DNA of 64,000 nt, from assembly GCF_014839805.1 (NCBI RefSeq), contig NC_051126.1, positions 4,782,609-4,846,608 of the forward strand, written 5' to 3'. Below are positions 20,409-32,100 of the stretch, one piece after another. The stretch's first letter is position 1. Every line of letters starts with the position of its first letter. The DNA comes from Manduca sexta (Eukaryota > Arthropoda > Insecta > Lepidoptera > Sphingidae). Below the pieces are notes generated by a model. That model was not told where the DNA came from. It saw nothing but the letters and a program-made list of their open reading frames with translations, and made no database searches. The position numbers were made by a program, and so were the translations under genes.

Positions 20409-22136
20409 ATGATAACACAAAAATATATATTTTATTCACTTGGAGTATTTGTAATCATTTTTATGTTTGTAATGTGGACTGACATAGATTATGGAAATTT
20501 TAAAACACCATTACGGGCTTTAATGGATTTCAAACAGCTCAATTCTAACGCCATAGTGATAATGGAAGACATTAAATTAAACAATAGCCTAAACAATAGC
20601 TCACTGAAGTACGTATTAATTTGGACGCTGCCTCAAAGGGATCCTCTAATGTACTTGGGTGAAGGCCAAGTAGTTTTTATCAAGAAGAAATGTCCGGTAA
20701 CCAATTGTTACATAACGACTAACAAGCAGTTAATGAACTTGAAAAATTTTGATGTTTTATTGTTTAATGTCCCGGAAATTAATGATAAACCACATCCAAA
20801 CTTACCACCTGAAAGGTCTCCGCACCAAATATATGTGTTTGCGAGCATCGAATCTGCTGACTACTACCCACTCTGCAGTACCCGGTTTGACAATTATTTC
20901 AATTTGACTTGGACTTATAAACTCAATTCTGACTTATATTACGGGTACATGATTATAAGAAACAAACAAGGAGAAGTGATCGGTCCTAATCAGATAATGC
21001 ATTGGGAGAAAATAGAAAACATGGATCCTATAGACGATAAAATCAAGGAAAGACTTAAGAATAAAAATAAAGCTGCTGCGTGGATTGTGTCGAACTGCAA
21101 CGCTCCGAGTGGCAGAGATCAATTTGTGAGAGAGGTTCAAAGACAACTCGATCAATATGGACTGGTCGTCGACATTTATGGTAATTGTGGAAAAAAGAGA
21201 TGTGAGAGAAACATGATGCCCAAATGCTTGGAGATGATTGAAAGAGAGTATTATTTTTACTTTTCATTTGAAAACTCTTTTGCTGAAGATTATGTTACGG
21301 AGAAATTGTTATCTGCGCTTAATCATTATGCTGTCCCTGTTGTTTTTGGTACAGCTAACTATACACGGTGAGTAACACGTCTTGCCCCTAATAACTTTAT
21401 AATTAATTTAAAGTGGTATTCAAAAATATCTGTATTTCCTATAAATTAACAAAGACTTAAGGTTTGTTTCACAATGTTCAACTAGGTGATATACACCAGT
21501 CATAAAACAGGTAATGCGGAATGCACACTTTTGTTTACCATTTATTTAGTTGCTTTATATTATGTTCGATGATTAGCGTTAACTAAGCAATTTTGAAACA
21601 TGACCTTATTATCATTAAGGTTTCGAAAAATATATTTTAGATTTAAAGAATTTGTAGTCCTCTGATTTACTGCTAAGGTGTTCGGATAAATATCTGAAAT
21701 CTACTAACATAGGTACCCACTTCACACCCTAGGCGGTCATTTAATCTGAGGAACGGTAACTCCGGCTATTGGACTATTGTTAGTGGATTTTCATCAAATG
21801 CTTTACTGATAACATAATTTGCTTTTTCACAGGTTTATGCCTGACGGTATATATTTGAACGCGAAAGAGTTAGGCGCTAAGGATCTGGCCAAACAAATGT
21901 CGGAAATCATAAACGATAAAGAAAGATATTACAATTTCTTCAAATGGCATAATCACTATTCTTACCATGAAGTCGAAGAAGTGCCCGAGACTGATTTCCA
22001 TTGCAAGCTTTGTGAGAAACTTAATTCTAAAGAAGTGACGGAAGGCGTCAATGTATACGAACATCTGAGGGACTGGTGGAATACTAATAGAATACGACCC
22101 GGTGGTTGTCCCTTTAAAATGCCAGTATTTCAATAA
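20409..22136 (+). CDS. Alpha-1,3-fucosyltransferase, GT10 family (gene A)
   Basis: Exons 20409-21367 and 21833-22136, 420 residues. Donor ACACG|GTGAGT, acceptor gctttttcacag|G, intron 465 bp splitting the Arg codon of NYTR|FMPDG. Type II layout: short cytosolic start, membrane anchor at residues 7-23, variable stem, catalytic region from about 65. Conserved GT10 features seen: paired cysteines CPVTNC (95-100), FASIESADYYP (144-154), FNLTWTYKLNSD (164-175), AAWIVSNC (223-230), DIYGNCG (255-261) and FENSFAEDYVTEKL (287-300), the GDP-fucose-binding signature. A CKLC pair lies near the end. It would fucosylate N-acetylglucosamine of glycans in the Golgi; core versus antenna specificity cannot be told. 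No frame break, so probably functional. Paralogous to the minus-strand gene at 56967-58376, with the same intron position. Confidence 0.93.
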
Positions 22137-22152
22137 TTATTTTGTGATCGTT

Positions 22153-22158
22153 AATAAA
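22153..22158 (+). terminator. Poly(A) signal AATAAA of fucosyltransferase gene A
   Basis: AATAAA 17 bp after the stop codon. It is the nearest hexamer and would give a very short 3' UTR; further candidates follow downstream. Confidence 0.4.
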
Positions 22159-22159
22159 C

Positions 22160-23080
22160 TTAGCTGAAGCTTATAGAATAAGTGAAATGAGAAATCTCCC
22201 ATTTATTTTTGGTGTGAATAATTTATTAACTTTAATTTTATGAGACACATGTAAAACTTAAAAGTACTCTTAGGTGAGTCTATCTCCATTGTTAGTAATT
22301 AGTTTAGGTGAAAAAAAAAACAACTTATGAAATACATAAATTCTACTAAATAATTGATTCATTGGCTTTATGATATTATCTAGACACAGGAATTTAGTAT
22401 TGAATATTATGTAGATTTTTTAATAAATATTTTTGTACGATTTGTTTTTTTTGTCTCACGTTATTCCAGCTGTAAGTGTCTGGTTTTATTTTTCTATTAC
22501 TATAACTATATTTCAACTTCGGGCGATCTTTAACAAATAGAATAATACAAAAATATACAGGGTCATTTTGACATCGCGTTATTAAATGAAACCACATACT
22601 TATTTTCTTGAAAATAACCCTTTACAATGAGTAACTCGAACAAAATAAATGTCAATAAAAACTTATTTTCATTTTACACGCGCTAATGCAACTACTACTA
22701 TTCTAAGATCATTAGATAGAGGCAACATCACACTTTCAGCCAGAAATACACTGATGCACACGCCATTTTTCCTCTAAATAGAAAAATTATCAATAAATCA
22801 GAAAACTAAAACCGAGATTTTTTGTGAAAATATTCTTTATTCATAGGTGATTTTTGGCACAATGTTAGCATAAGTAAATACGAGTATATGGTTTTATTAA
22901 GTAACGTAATGTCAAAATGATCCTGTATAAAAACAATGACGAATAAATAAGGTCAATTGTTTTACTTCTTTATGCAGTCAGGTAATAACTTCATGGATAG
23001 AGTTTATATTATACCGATAGAAAAAAATATACCGAATATAATTATTTAAATTAATCAATTACTTATTACTTGACTGGTGT
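22160..23080. other. Intergenic, AT-rich, nothing recognised
   Basis: Poly(A)/poly(T) runs and no open frame with domain content or good splice sites. A tail-like stretch (gatttttggcacaatgttagc) near 22850 recurs at about 18580 and marks an unclassified dispersed repeat. Confidence 0.4.
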
Positions 23081-23084
23081 AATA

Positions 23085-23290
23085 GTGCTGTGATTATAAA
23101 TTTCGAAACTTGAAGTTCGTATTTCGATTCCCAGGATGAGCACCAAAATTAGTGATATTCTAATAATATAATAAGGTTAGTTACTTGAATTACATTGTGT
23201 CTGTCATAACGGTAAGTTCGCCACCTATCACATTATGGGACGGAAATATGCTCCACGCTCTGTGGAAAAAGCGTGGTTTTATTTAGATAT
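23085..23290 (+). repeat. SINE family B, degraded copy
   Basis: A diverged tRNA-like head with a B-box-like gtatttcgattcccagg, then cgccacctatcacattatgg followed by gacggaaat, which matches the body of the intact family B copy at 39619-39887. Confidence 0.5.
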
Positions 23291-24119
23291 GTTACTTAAT
23301 TTATGATTTTTTAGAAATTAAATAAGAGAACAAAATTTAGATGTGTATTCTTTTATTTTTTGTCTATTTTTTAAAACTTATTATAATAATACGTGCTATA
23401 TTTGATTAGCTGTTATGAACAAAAAGTCACCTTCTTTCACAAACAATTTGAACTCCAAATATGCAAAGCATAGATTAAATTATATACCAATGTTGTTTGG
23501 GCAAACTTTCACTACTGTTACAAAATTAAAGTAAAAATGGCAAATAGCTCGCGATATAATTTTAAGTATTGGCTCACTTCTTTACTAATATTTAGGTTAA
23601 TAGTGGTAATCTTATCCTGCTATTTAGGACGTATTCACTCTGCACTTACTTAACAGATAAGCAACGTGTCGATAGCCAAATTGATATTATCGAAGATATT
23701 TACCAAAAAAATCCGACTCCAAAAACCACTACAATCCAAAAAATAATTAAACTTTACACACGCAAGCAATATAATTATCTTTCCAATACGTATTTTTGAT
23801 GTTATATTCATATAAAATATTTCTTTTGGAATCGGTGCCTTAATGATTTTATTTTATTCTTTTTTGATAGTAATAAAATAAATCTAATTGAATCCAATAA
23901 AAAAATATTTTTCCTTATCATATTTGACATCGAGGAGTTCCCCTCTGCAACTTCGAAGTTCAAAGTCTTATAACAATGAAATTAAAATGGGACTAAATCG
24001 AAGCTTTACAAAATTAAACTCAAAAATAATCATTGAAATCGGACCATGGAGTTAAAAATTATCGCTGAACAAGATTTATAGATAATTCTTATCCTTTTAG
24101 AATCGATTTTAAAAAATAT

Positions 24120-24430
24120 AGCTTACTTTTATAGATGCAATCACCCTTGGCTTAGTAGCGTATACTAAGTACTGTATATACACACACTCACGTTTTTTAT
24201 CTTCGAAAGCATACAAAGGCAGAGGCGCACCAAGTGCATATGTTTTTTGCCGTGCGTATTCCGTTCCATGATGTGATAGTCTACCTATCGCCATATCGAG
24301 CACGAATTCCAGAGTAGAACAATCCAATACCACTTTGTTCGACCGCGAGGATCGAAACCGCGACCTCAGCACTGCAGTTGTACCGTAATACAACCTAATA
24401 GCCACAGTCTTGTTACCATAGTGGTTATGG
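24120..24430 (-). repeat. SINE family B, copy in minus orientation
   Basis: On the minus strand: tRNA-like head with B-box-like gcggtttcgatcc, then tggaattcgtgctcgatatg, gcgatagg and atcatggaacggaat, then gcgcctctgcc and a terminal simple repeat. The order matches the family B copies at 39619 and 43190. The minus-strand open frame across it is not a gene. Confidence 0.7.
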
Positions 24431-24969
24431 TAGCTTTTACCGCCCCATTTAGAAAATCCAACCGTGTACGGATCTACGGATGGGTAGATCGTAACCTCAA
24501 ATTCCAGAAATACTTTATTTTCCCTCGACTCTATGGGGTGTTTTTAGGTAGACAGCTAGTCGTAAAATTAAGTGAAACTGTTTCTCAAACATTGTTATAA
24601 CATGAGTGAAATTGTAGGATTGGAGTGAGATACTGGGAGGAGGAAGTAGTAGACCAGAATTGTATGGTCTTATAAGCACAGATTAAAGATGCAACAGTAA
24701 TTAAATATTTTTAAGTGCCGCTATATTTGTTAAAGATTTTGCAAATCCTTATGCTGAGCAAATAATTAATTATAATAATGATAAATTAACATGAAGTGTT
24801 CACATTAGTTTTAGAAAGGAGAATATGAGAAGAATTTGGCAAATAAATGTACCTTATGTCATCAGCCTAAGCACTAATACAGCATCAATGTGATAAATGC
24901 TGTTTAATGATTGTTTTATCATTGCTATTTCAGCTATAAAAATTAATCAGTTGACCACAAAACTGAAGT

Positions 24970-25773
24970 TTGAAAAGACGAGTGTTGTTGTCGAGAGTTG
25001 AAAAATGAAAAAAAGAATTGTGTTGACGTTGTCGAAAGATGTGTCCACGGGACGACGAGAGTAAGTGTAATAGCTAAGTTGAAGATACCTATTACTTTTA
25101 GCTTTAAGAATTCGTTTGCTACCTACGTGACTGAAAAATAACTAATTCCATTGCAAAATTATGCTGTTCTCATTGTTTTTGGAGGAGGGAACTGTTCCAA
25201 GTAAACTTAAATACTATGCACATAAATAGTTACGCAATATTGTTATCTAATATCTATTTATCGCATTACTCATATGACAAATAACTAATATTAAAAGTAA
25301 ACTATTTTCGGATTTTATCGTGGTTTTTATATTTTAATATTCTCTTGAAGTTTAGAAGACTTTGCAGCTTTTGTGGTCACTGGGTGACGTCGGGAGAACA
25401 TTAAAATATAAAAACCACAATAAAATCCGAAAAATAGTTTAATTTTATTTTCTAAAATTGGCGTAAATATAAGAAATCATTAAATAAATAGTATTTTTAA
25501 ATAATAAAGTTAATTAACTGCATGCTGATAATAAACATCATTTTAGACTCGTGCCACATGGGACTGTTTTAATGCAAGGAAACTCGGTGTTGAGAAATTG
25601 GCTGCGAATATTATGAGTATTTTAGATGGAGGAATCATATACTTATCGTACAAATGCCGTTAGCGTGGAAACAAATTAATACTGTAGATTTCGAAAATAC
25701 TAAATAACGAAAAGGCAGTGAAGACTACGTCAATATACAAAGACTTTTATTAGTGGTGAAATTCACTTGATCA
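24970..25773 (+). pseudogene. Decayed alpha-1,3-fucosyltransferase (GT10) copy with intron
   Basis: Translated in pieces, 24970-25200 matches the end of fucosyltransferase exon 1: ESKCNS for the DKCN region, EDTYYF, SFKNSFATYVTEK, then IPLQNYAVLIVFGGGN. It ends at a donor-like CCAA|GTAAAC. An acceptor (catcattttag) at 25546 opens exon-2-like sequence: NARKLGVEKLAAN, later VETN, YCRF and EKAVKTTSIYKD. Several in-frame stops and frameshifts break it. It resembles gene B (56967-58376) more than the adjacent gene A, although it lies 2.8 kb downstream of A on the same strand. The intron is kept at the same site, so this is a DNA-level duplicate, not a retrocopy. A folding TIR element (25299-25440) sits in the intron. 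I found no trace of the first two thirds of the gene. Confidence 0.85.
25299..25440. mobile_element. Folding TIR element, family D, copy 3
   Basis: Long inverted arms of about 45 bp: aaactattttcggatttta at the left, taaaatccgaaaaatagttt at the right, with gtggtttttatattttaat paired inside. It lies wholly within the intron of the fucosyltransferase pseudogene. This is the clearest copy of the family in the window. Confidence 0.8.
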
Positions 25774-25924
25774 TTGCTAGTGTTTCATCTAGTATTCAAA
25801 GCGATGGAAAGTGTGATATAGTATATACGTTCTTTTAAAAGACTTATGGTTTATCATATTAAGGCAAAAAAATCTCCATGATAATTTTGTATGAATAATA
25901 TTGTGGTTTTACCAGGTACCTACT

Positions 25925-26110
25925 TAGAGGCCATCCATAAATAACGTTATATAAGTTTCCATTATTTTTTAACCCTCCCCTCGTTCTTGTCATACTTGGC
26001 CACATTAGCCAGACCCGAATTGGTGTGACGTCACATTATATATACATACGCATGTCTACTGTTGAACATGGGCCTCCTCCAAAGATTTCCAGATCGACCT
26101 TGGAATCGTC
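25925..26110 (+). repeat. MITE-like and retroelement-like fragments
   Basis: The stretch gaggccatccataaataacg followed by a cctcccct run recalls the ends of cut-and-paste MITEs that read ggccatccataaattacgtc. Directly after it, tctactgttgaacatgggcc and tcctccaaagatttccagat is wording typical of LINE-derived tails. Both are partial. Confidence 0.4.
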
Positions 26111-26768
26111 AGTCAACAGTTCTGCGAGCATTCGTAGATTTAAGACGTTAATGAAGAAATCAAAAGGGATTGGGATATGTCTACTTAAGTTTTTACCAAC
26201 TGCAGGTTAATTTTTCAATATGTCACGATAAAGAGAATCTACACTAATATGTAAAACTGAAGAGTTTGTTTGAACGGTCTCATTTCTGGAACTAAGTACT
26301 AAACCGATTTTGAATTTTCTTTATTAATAGGAAGCTATATTACTCCTGAGTGTTATAAGCTACTATTTATCTCGGAAAACGTGAGTTGGGCCGCAGACAA
26401 AAGCTAGTGTATAAAGATAAAAGATGACCTTTGTCGGCTGGGTGATTATTACGTAAAAGTGAAATTTTCTTGAAAACCGATGTTATAGGGACTCTATAAA
26501 CACGTAGAATATTTGTAAAAACAAATACTATTTTCTGTTCCATCAATATTTACTATTAAATTTAATTTCGACTAATAATTATAATAATTGTTACTATGTT
26601 TATCATAGGAATACCGACGAAGAAATACAATATCTTGTTTCTATTAACTTTAAATGAAATTCAAAATAAGTCCAAACTCTACGTAAGTCATTGGCATACA
26701 GCATAATTAGTATAAGACAGTAAGCAATTATACAAATTATCCACACAGTATCCAGAATTTGTACAACT

Positions 26769-27176
26769 TTAATAAAAATGAAAACACTTCTTAACTAAAT
26801 CCAACAAATGGATATATAAGAATGAACAAGAAAGTTTCACCGCGAATTCTATAACATCCAATCGGTGCCTGCGGGTGTCTTGCGAAGTATTCGTGAAGTG
26901 GTCGATGGATTCAGAAACTTGAGACGAAGCAACAGGCTGCACAGCGAAGTTATCCGGTTTATAGAGATGAAAAATATTGTATCGTACGAATGCAGTTATA
27001 AACTCAGCGAGTGGTATAGATTTGTCTTTCAGTGTCGCAGAAATGGAAGACTTATAATGTATAATATAAGATTCTGTGCAGGATTTATATAGTCTGGCAT
27101 AGGTTAACTTATTGCGTGAACGTCTCCAAATTGTATTGTGTTTAATTTGCTGCGCTGAAGTCACTTTTAAATTCAA
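26769..27176 (-). CDS. Unidentified open frame, overlapping open frame on the other strand
   Basis: An open stretch of about 135 codons on the minus strand is overlapped by 75 open codons on the plus strand (26865-27092), in a segment less AT-rich than its flanks. Neither product has a domain I know. Two long open frames in antisense suggest compositional bias from an old inserted element rather than two genes. Which strand, if either, is coding cannot be decided from the sequence. Confidence 0.15.
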   Translation of the reverse strand: MNLKVTSAQQIKHNTIWRRSRNKLTYARLYKSCTESYIIHYKSSISATLKDKSIPLAEFITAFVRYNIFHLYKPDNFAVQPVASSQVSESIDHFTNTSQDTRRHRLDVIEFAVKLSCSFLYIHLLDLVKKCFHFY

Positions 27177-27329
27177 TTATATACATGTTGAGCTTTTCAA
27201 ACTTGGGCATACATTGTAGCTATAAGTTATAATATTTAAATTATTGTAATCATAGTGTTAAGTCTGCTGGAAAACCTGATACATAAATAAAATAAAATAA
27301 GATAGTTTTGCTGGAGGTAGAACATATTT

Positions 27330-27535
27330 TATATCCGCCCGAATAGCGAGTACTCTACACAAGGTGTTAGTACCCGCCATAGTGGCCCACGTAACTGTGT
27401 CGCGTTCCGGGATCAGCCTGTGTGTATTTGGTTCCAACAGGCCGGCATAATTGTGTAGACTGCCGAACGGTAATCATCTCTTGTCACACTCAATAGGACC
27501 CCACTCCACTTACCATAAGGATCACTTTGTCGTTT
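27330..27535 (-). repeat. SINE-like family C, minus copy
   Basis: Shares atccgcccgaatagc, tagtggcccacgt, gtcgcgttccgggatcagcc, tgtgtgta, caacaggccggcataattgt and accccactccacttaccat with the copies at 60084-60305 (same orientation) and 40597-40808 (opposite). A short non-coding dispersed repeat. Confidence 0.8.
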
Positions 27536-27572
27536 CCATATAAAAAAATCTTGAATATAGAATAGTTTATGG

Positions 27573-27848
27573 ATGCACCAAGCGTTATATTATGTAACAA
27601 AACTCAATTCGCATTTAATTGTGGAACAGTTTGTCGGCATACGTGTTTCCGCCTACCTACAATATTGCGTCCTTAAAGAGGTACGTGAAGAAGTGAATCA
27701 CGTCGACAAAATTGTATTAACCATCAATGGATGTCGTATATTGACGGTCGCTATTTTCCTTGTGCGATTTTCATTTCACCGCAAAGGGTCCAGTAAAGTT
27801 ACTGTACTGTACTATCCTCAACTAATAAAACTTTCCCGACTGCGCTAA
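27573..27848 (+). CDS. Unidentified open frame next to a family C repeat
   Basis: 91 open codons start 38 bp after the repeat. No domain recognised. A good donor (GAG|GTACGT) lies inside at about 27679, so the 5' half could be an exon, but no partner exon was found. Possibly chance. Confidence 0.15.
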   Translation: MHQALYYVTKLNSHLIVEQFVGIRVSAYLQYCVLKEVREEVNHVDKIVLTINGCRILTVAIFLVRFSFHRKGSSKVTVLYYPQLIKLSRLR

Positions 27849-28559
27849 AGGAAAAGGACATTTTTAACAACACTTCGTACTTTATGTCTTTTGATGAGAA
27901 TTTATATCCTAGTGTTTTATCCCATTAAGGTGATAAAAAACTAGGCAAGATTTCGCCGTATTCTTCGCTTCTTTACAGCTAAGGTAAATCTAATGACGTC
28001 TTCATGGCCTAACTACCCATTTAGGCTGTAAAGCAAATAATAACATACCGACCTATAAACATAAATTCAAATAACATTTCCTCTTTGTAGTCTACACGAA
28101 AAAAGACGAAATCTTATTATTAAAATGTTAGAAAGGCATACAGAAACTATAACATACAGCAGTTATTTAGGGTAGCTTCCTATGTTTAATTGAGTTTATC
28201 ATTTTATATGTAACAGAAAATAATATGAAAAAGAAATTCTTCTGTGAAATCAGCATCAAAATTGGTTGAAAAATAAAGCAGTTATTCATATTTGAAATAT
28301 TGTGAGCAAAAGTAGGGGCGTGGTGGGGATATCGCGCTTTCCTTTTCTCATTCACGCAGCGTCATGGCCGGTGGCATTGGTTGACGTCACATTTCATTAG
28401 TACTGTTATTTGACAGCTTCCCTTTCCATCAAATTTCAAAGCTTTATAACTTATTTATTTTTGCGTAGATATTGATTTTGGATGAAATAAATTTTCGATA
28501 ATTATATTTAAAAAAAAGTTGTCAACTACCCTATTCTTACGTAAATGGTTACTGGTCTC

Positions 28560-28700
28560 ATAACTGTATAAGCCGACGGAATACATAACTTTTGGAGTGG
28601 GAGGCGGGGGCGTACTGGAAAACGTTACGACACGTTACATGGGGGTGTAGGGTGTTCAAAAATCTTTAAAAATTGCGTTACGTAATACTTGAACGGCCCC
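28560..28700 (+). repeat. MITE family G, 3' half
   Basis: Contains acttttggagtgggaggcg, aaaacgttacgacacgttac and a terminal gcgttacgtaatacttgaac followed by ggcccc. The same blocks occur in the fuller copy at 37903-38225. The left terminal repeat is missing. Confidence 0.6.
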
Positions 28701-28954
28701 TTAATAGATAGGTTAGGTGTTAAGTTAAGGTGCTTACGATTCTAACAGCTAACGTAATAAAAGAGAAATGCGTCATCAATGAACTGTAGGGAAGGCGTTC
28801 AATCTGCAACTTATCGAATTGTCCACTCGATGCGTCCATCAGTCGATATCCGTTGTCGAATGAACCGCTTGATTGACAATTACCGTTTAATTTGAACGTT
28901 CCAAGGCCAGTTTAAATGCCCTTGGGTTGCTGATGTTCCTACTGTTGCCATTTT

Positions 28955-29190
28955 ATGTACTTTAGGCTGAATCAGCCGACATTTTTGATCAAGAACTATA
29001 AAACCATAGAACCAATTGCTGCCAGCAGTATTCCCGGCAGATACGAACTGGCGACCTTAAAAAAAAGAGCATATTCCCACCTAAAAGACCTGCAACGCAT
29101 CTTTGTGGCCTTTGGTATTGCATATGTTCATCCACGGTGATCACTTACCATTAGGTAAAGCGTATGCTCATTTGTCCCAATTAAAAAAAT
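28955..29190 (+). repeat. LINE/SINE tail fragment
   Basis: Reads cctgcaacgcatctttgtgg, cctttggtattgcatatgtt, then a cacggtgatcacttaccatt stretch, agcgtatgctcatttgtccc and an A-rich end. A second piece of the same tail is at 38222-38300. Confidence 0.5.
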
Positions 29191-29199
29191 GGGATAATG

Positions 29200-32100
29200 A
29201 ACGCGTTGTTATCAAAACCCACATTTTTATCTGATTGTTTCACGTTTCTATAATGTAGACAATTAGGTATCTTGTAATTTTAGTACTAATTAAGTGTGTA
29301 AGACGCTTTCAAGTTAATAAATACGCATCAGCTCTTATCTGCAAACGATGCCCAATATTTCTACTATTTAGTTAAAATTTTATATATCTATAAGCTCTGT
29401 GATCTCTTACTGTTACTCAAATTCTGATCGATCAAACCCAAAACGGAGCTGGAACTAAGTGGTGCGATGGCTCTCGAACGTAAACGACATTAGCCGGCTC
29501 ACCCTTGGGCATAACTGTGTAAGGCCATCTCCAATTATCAGATTCCGATGCCTGAATTGTCAGCACCAGATGTAGGTCATATGATGATCTGTCACGGTAC
29601 ATTGGTATATTAATTACAATTTTTAGGTATACATGATGCTCTTGAAAACTCGTCCGTGCCTATAAAGGTTTGAACAAATCCTTTAAATCCTCCACAACGT
29701 CTTTTTTAAACAAATTCCGTTTAATTAATTTCTTGATGCCAACTTAAGATGCCTATAATTGGTGATATCAAGCACAAAAATAGAAACCTTTACTTTCACA
29801 TGACTTGAACATACAAAAAAATTAAGTTACTTATCATGAATGGCTCCTTTACAAACATAATATCTGAAAGATGGGAAATAATTTTCAAATATCGTAACTA
29901 GTATAATAAATTAGTACATACAAATATCGACACACCTTACACCGCTGATCACAGTTACAAAGGAGTTCTAAAAATGTTGCATTTCGCATTCATAACGGAC
30001 GCAAGACACTATGGTTTTTGATTATGTTTACACTTATTATTTACTAGCTTCCGCCCGCAGCTTCGCCCGCGTGGATTTCGGATTTCAAAAATGCAGCCGG
30101 TCGCGAACGTTCGAGAATGTTCGTTTTACGAAGCTACTCGCTAGGTGATTCGTTAGCCTCTAGGTGCCAAGCAAGCCGCCTGCGTGTGCGTTCGCGACCT
30201 TTTATATATACAAAAATAATCCTTATAGCATGATTCAGTATTCACGCATGATGGCTTATTATTAGCGTATTTCATGTATAACTTTTTATGGAATATTTAA
30301 TAATGTTAACTTTTTTAATTAGGGATGACTGAGAGTGTTATAAACGTAAGAGTAGACAAATATAATGAGAAAGCTTCGAACTGCTAAGCTATCGGGAGTT
30401 ACACGTATTATTGTGAGTCAACCATAAAAGATAGACATATGCTGTCGTGGGATATTTTTTACATAATTTTAAGGAGAACATTTCCGTCATACATAATTTC
30501 TGCGTAGCTTTAACCATTAAGGTTGCACACGCGACGGAGGCTTAAAAAATGGAGTAACTTCTCCCGTTTTCCCAACATTTCCCTTCACTGCTCTGCTCTT
30601 ATTAATTGTAGCGTGATGAAAAGTATACTATAACTAGCACAGGAGTATGACAAATAATTGTACCAAGTTTCGTTAAAATCCGTCGAGTAGTTTTTGTTTC
30701 TATAACGGTTATACAGACAGACAGACAGACAGACAGACAAAAATTTTACTAATTGCATTTTTGGCATCAGTATCGATCCCTAATCACCCCCTGATAGTTA
30801 TTTTGGAAATATATTTCATGTACAGAATTGACCTCTCTACAGATTTATTATAAGTATAGAAGATATAGATGATATTAGTACTGATATAAATAATTTAGGC
30901 TTACCTAACATTCTTTTACCTAGTAATGAGAAGACGGTGGTAATGAATCACGTAGTAGACGCTTCCATCTCGTTTAAACCAAAAGGACAATGGTATCCTT
31001 AATCACCTCATCATAATCCTATTTCATGTCTAATGAACTAAAATAATAAAACTTTTAATAATGGTAAACAAAGAGTATGATATAATTAGAAAGCAACTCC
31101 ATTTGTATGGCTACTTGGAACAAAGCGTCATTGTGTACGCTTCAATGGGTTCGTACTTCGTACACAATTTTAACATTATGTTCTAGTAATGAGCAGTCGC
31201 TCGTGGCTTATGTCAAATTACTATTAATTTTGAGTTAATTGCATTGATATTTTACTGCATTAGGCTTTCCAAAATGGAACATTATCGCTCGCATAGATAA
31301 CTCAGATTGAGAATGATAAAGTAGAAGAGTATGACATCATTTTCATTAGTTTCATATAGGACATTTCGTGGAACATTCTATGCTAACGCCATACTCAGGA
31401 CGATTGTGCTAATTAACTTAATATTAGCGTGACACTAGAAAACTATACCTTTTTATTAACAGATCATTGTTCATTTGTCGATGTGTTCTTTTTAGAAATA
31501 ATTTAAAAACGGTTTTTTTTTGGTTGTTAGGGTAAAGTTATCTATAAATTTAATTATAACCTGACGGAATATAAAAGTCATTGAATTGAAAAACTGTTTT
31601 CATACATCTATTATTTCTGATTCTTTCGTGTAAATTTCGAACAAATAAACTCTATTTGATGATTGGCGTATCAGACATGAATAAAACATAAATACACGAA
31701 TTAAGAACCTTCTCCTTATTTGGAAGTCAGTTAATAAAAGTGAAACAATTAAATAATTTAATGGATGAACTACATATCTGATGACTGTAATACAGATTTT
31801 AGTAAAATAATAGAGGAACTAGGTCATAAAATTTTTGAATATAGCAACTCAATATCTTATGTTTACTAAAAATCAGACTACATGGAGTGAACATAGAAGA
31901 GGATGATCGATCGCAGATGCATTTTTTGGAAGAGGCCTGAGTCCAGCAGTGGACCGCTATAATATGATAATGATGCTGAGTATAAGAGACGAAATGGCTT
32001 ACCAAAATTCAACTATGATCACATATATATAACATAAAATTAGGTTTGTGAGGGTATTTCTGAAGAGACCTGATTTTTTCGCTATGATAGCATTGAGCGT

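Noticed and set aside
20934..21267. Minus-strand open frames of 70-73 codons
   Set aside because: Antisense shadows of fucosyltransferase gene A exon 1.
25040..25200. Retrocopy origin of the fucosyltransferase pseudogene
   Set aside because: Splice-site remnants and an intron at the ancestral position are present, and there is no poly(A) tail, so a DNA duplication fits better.
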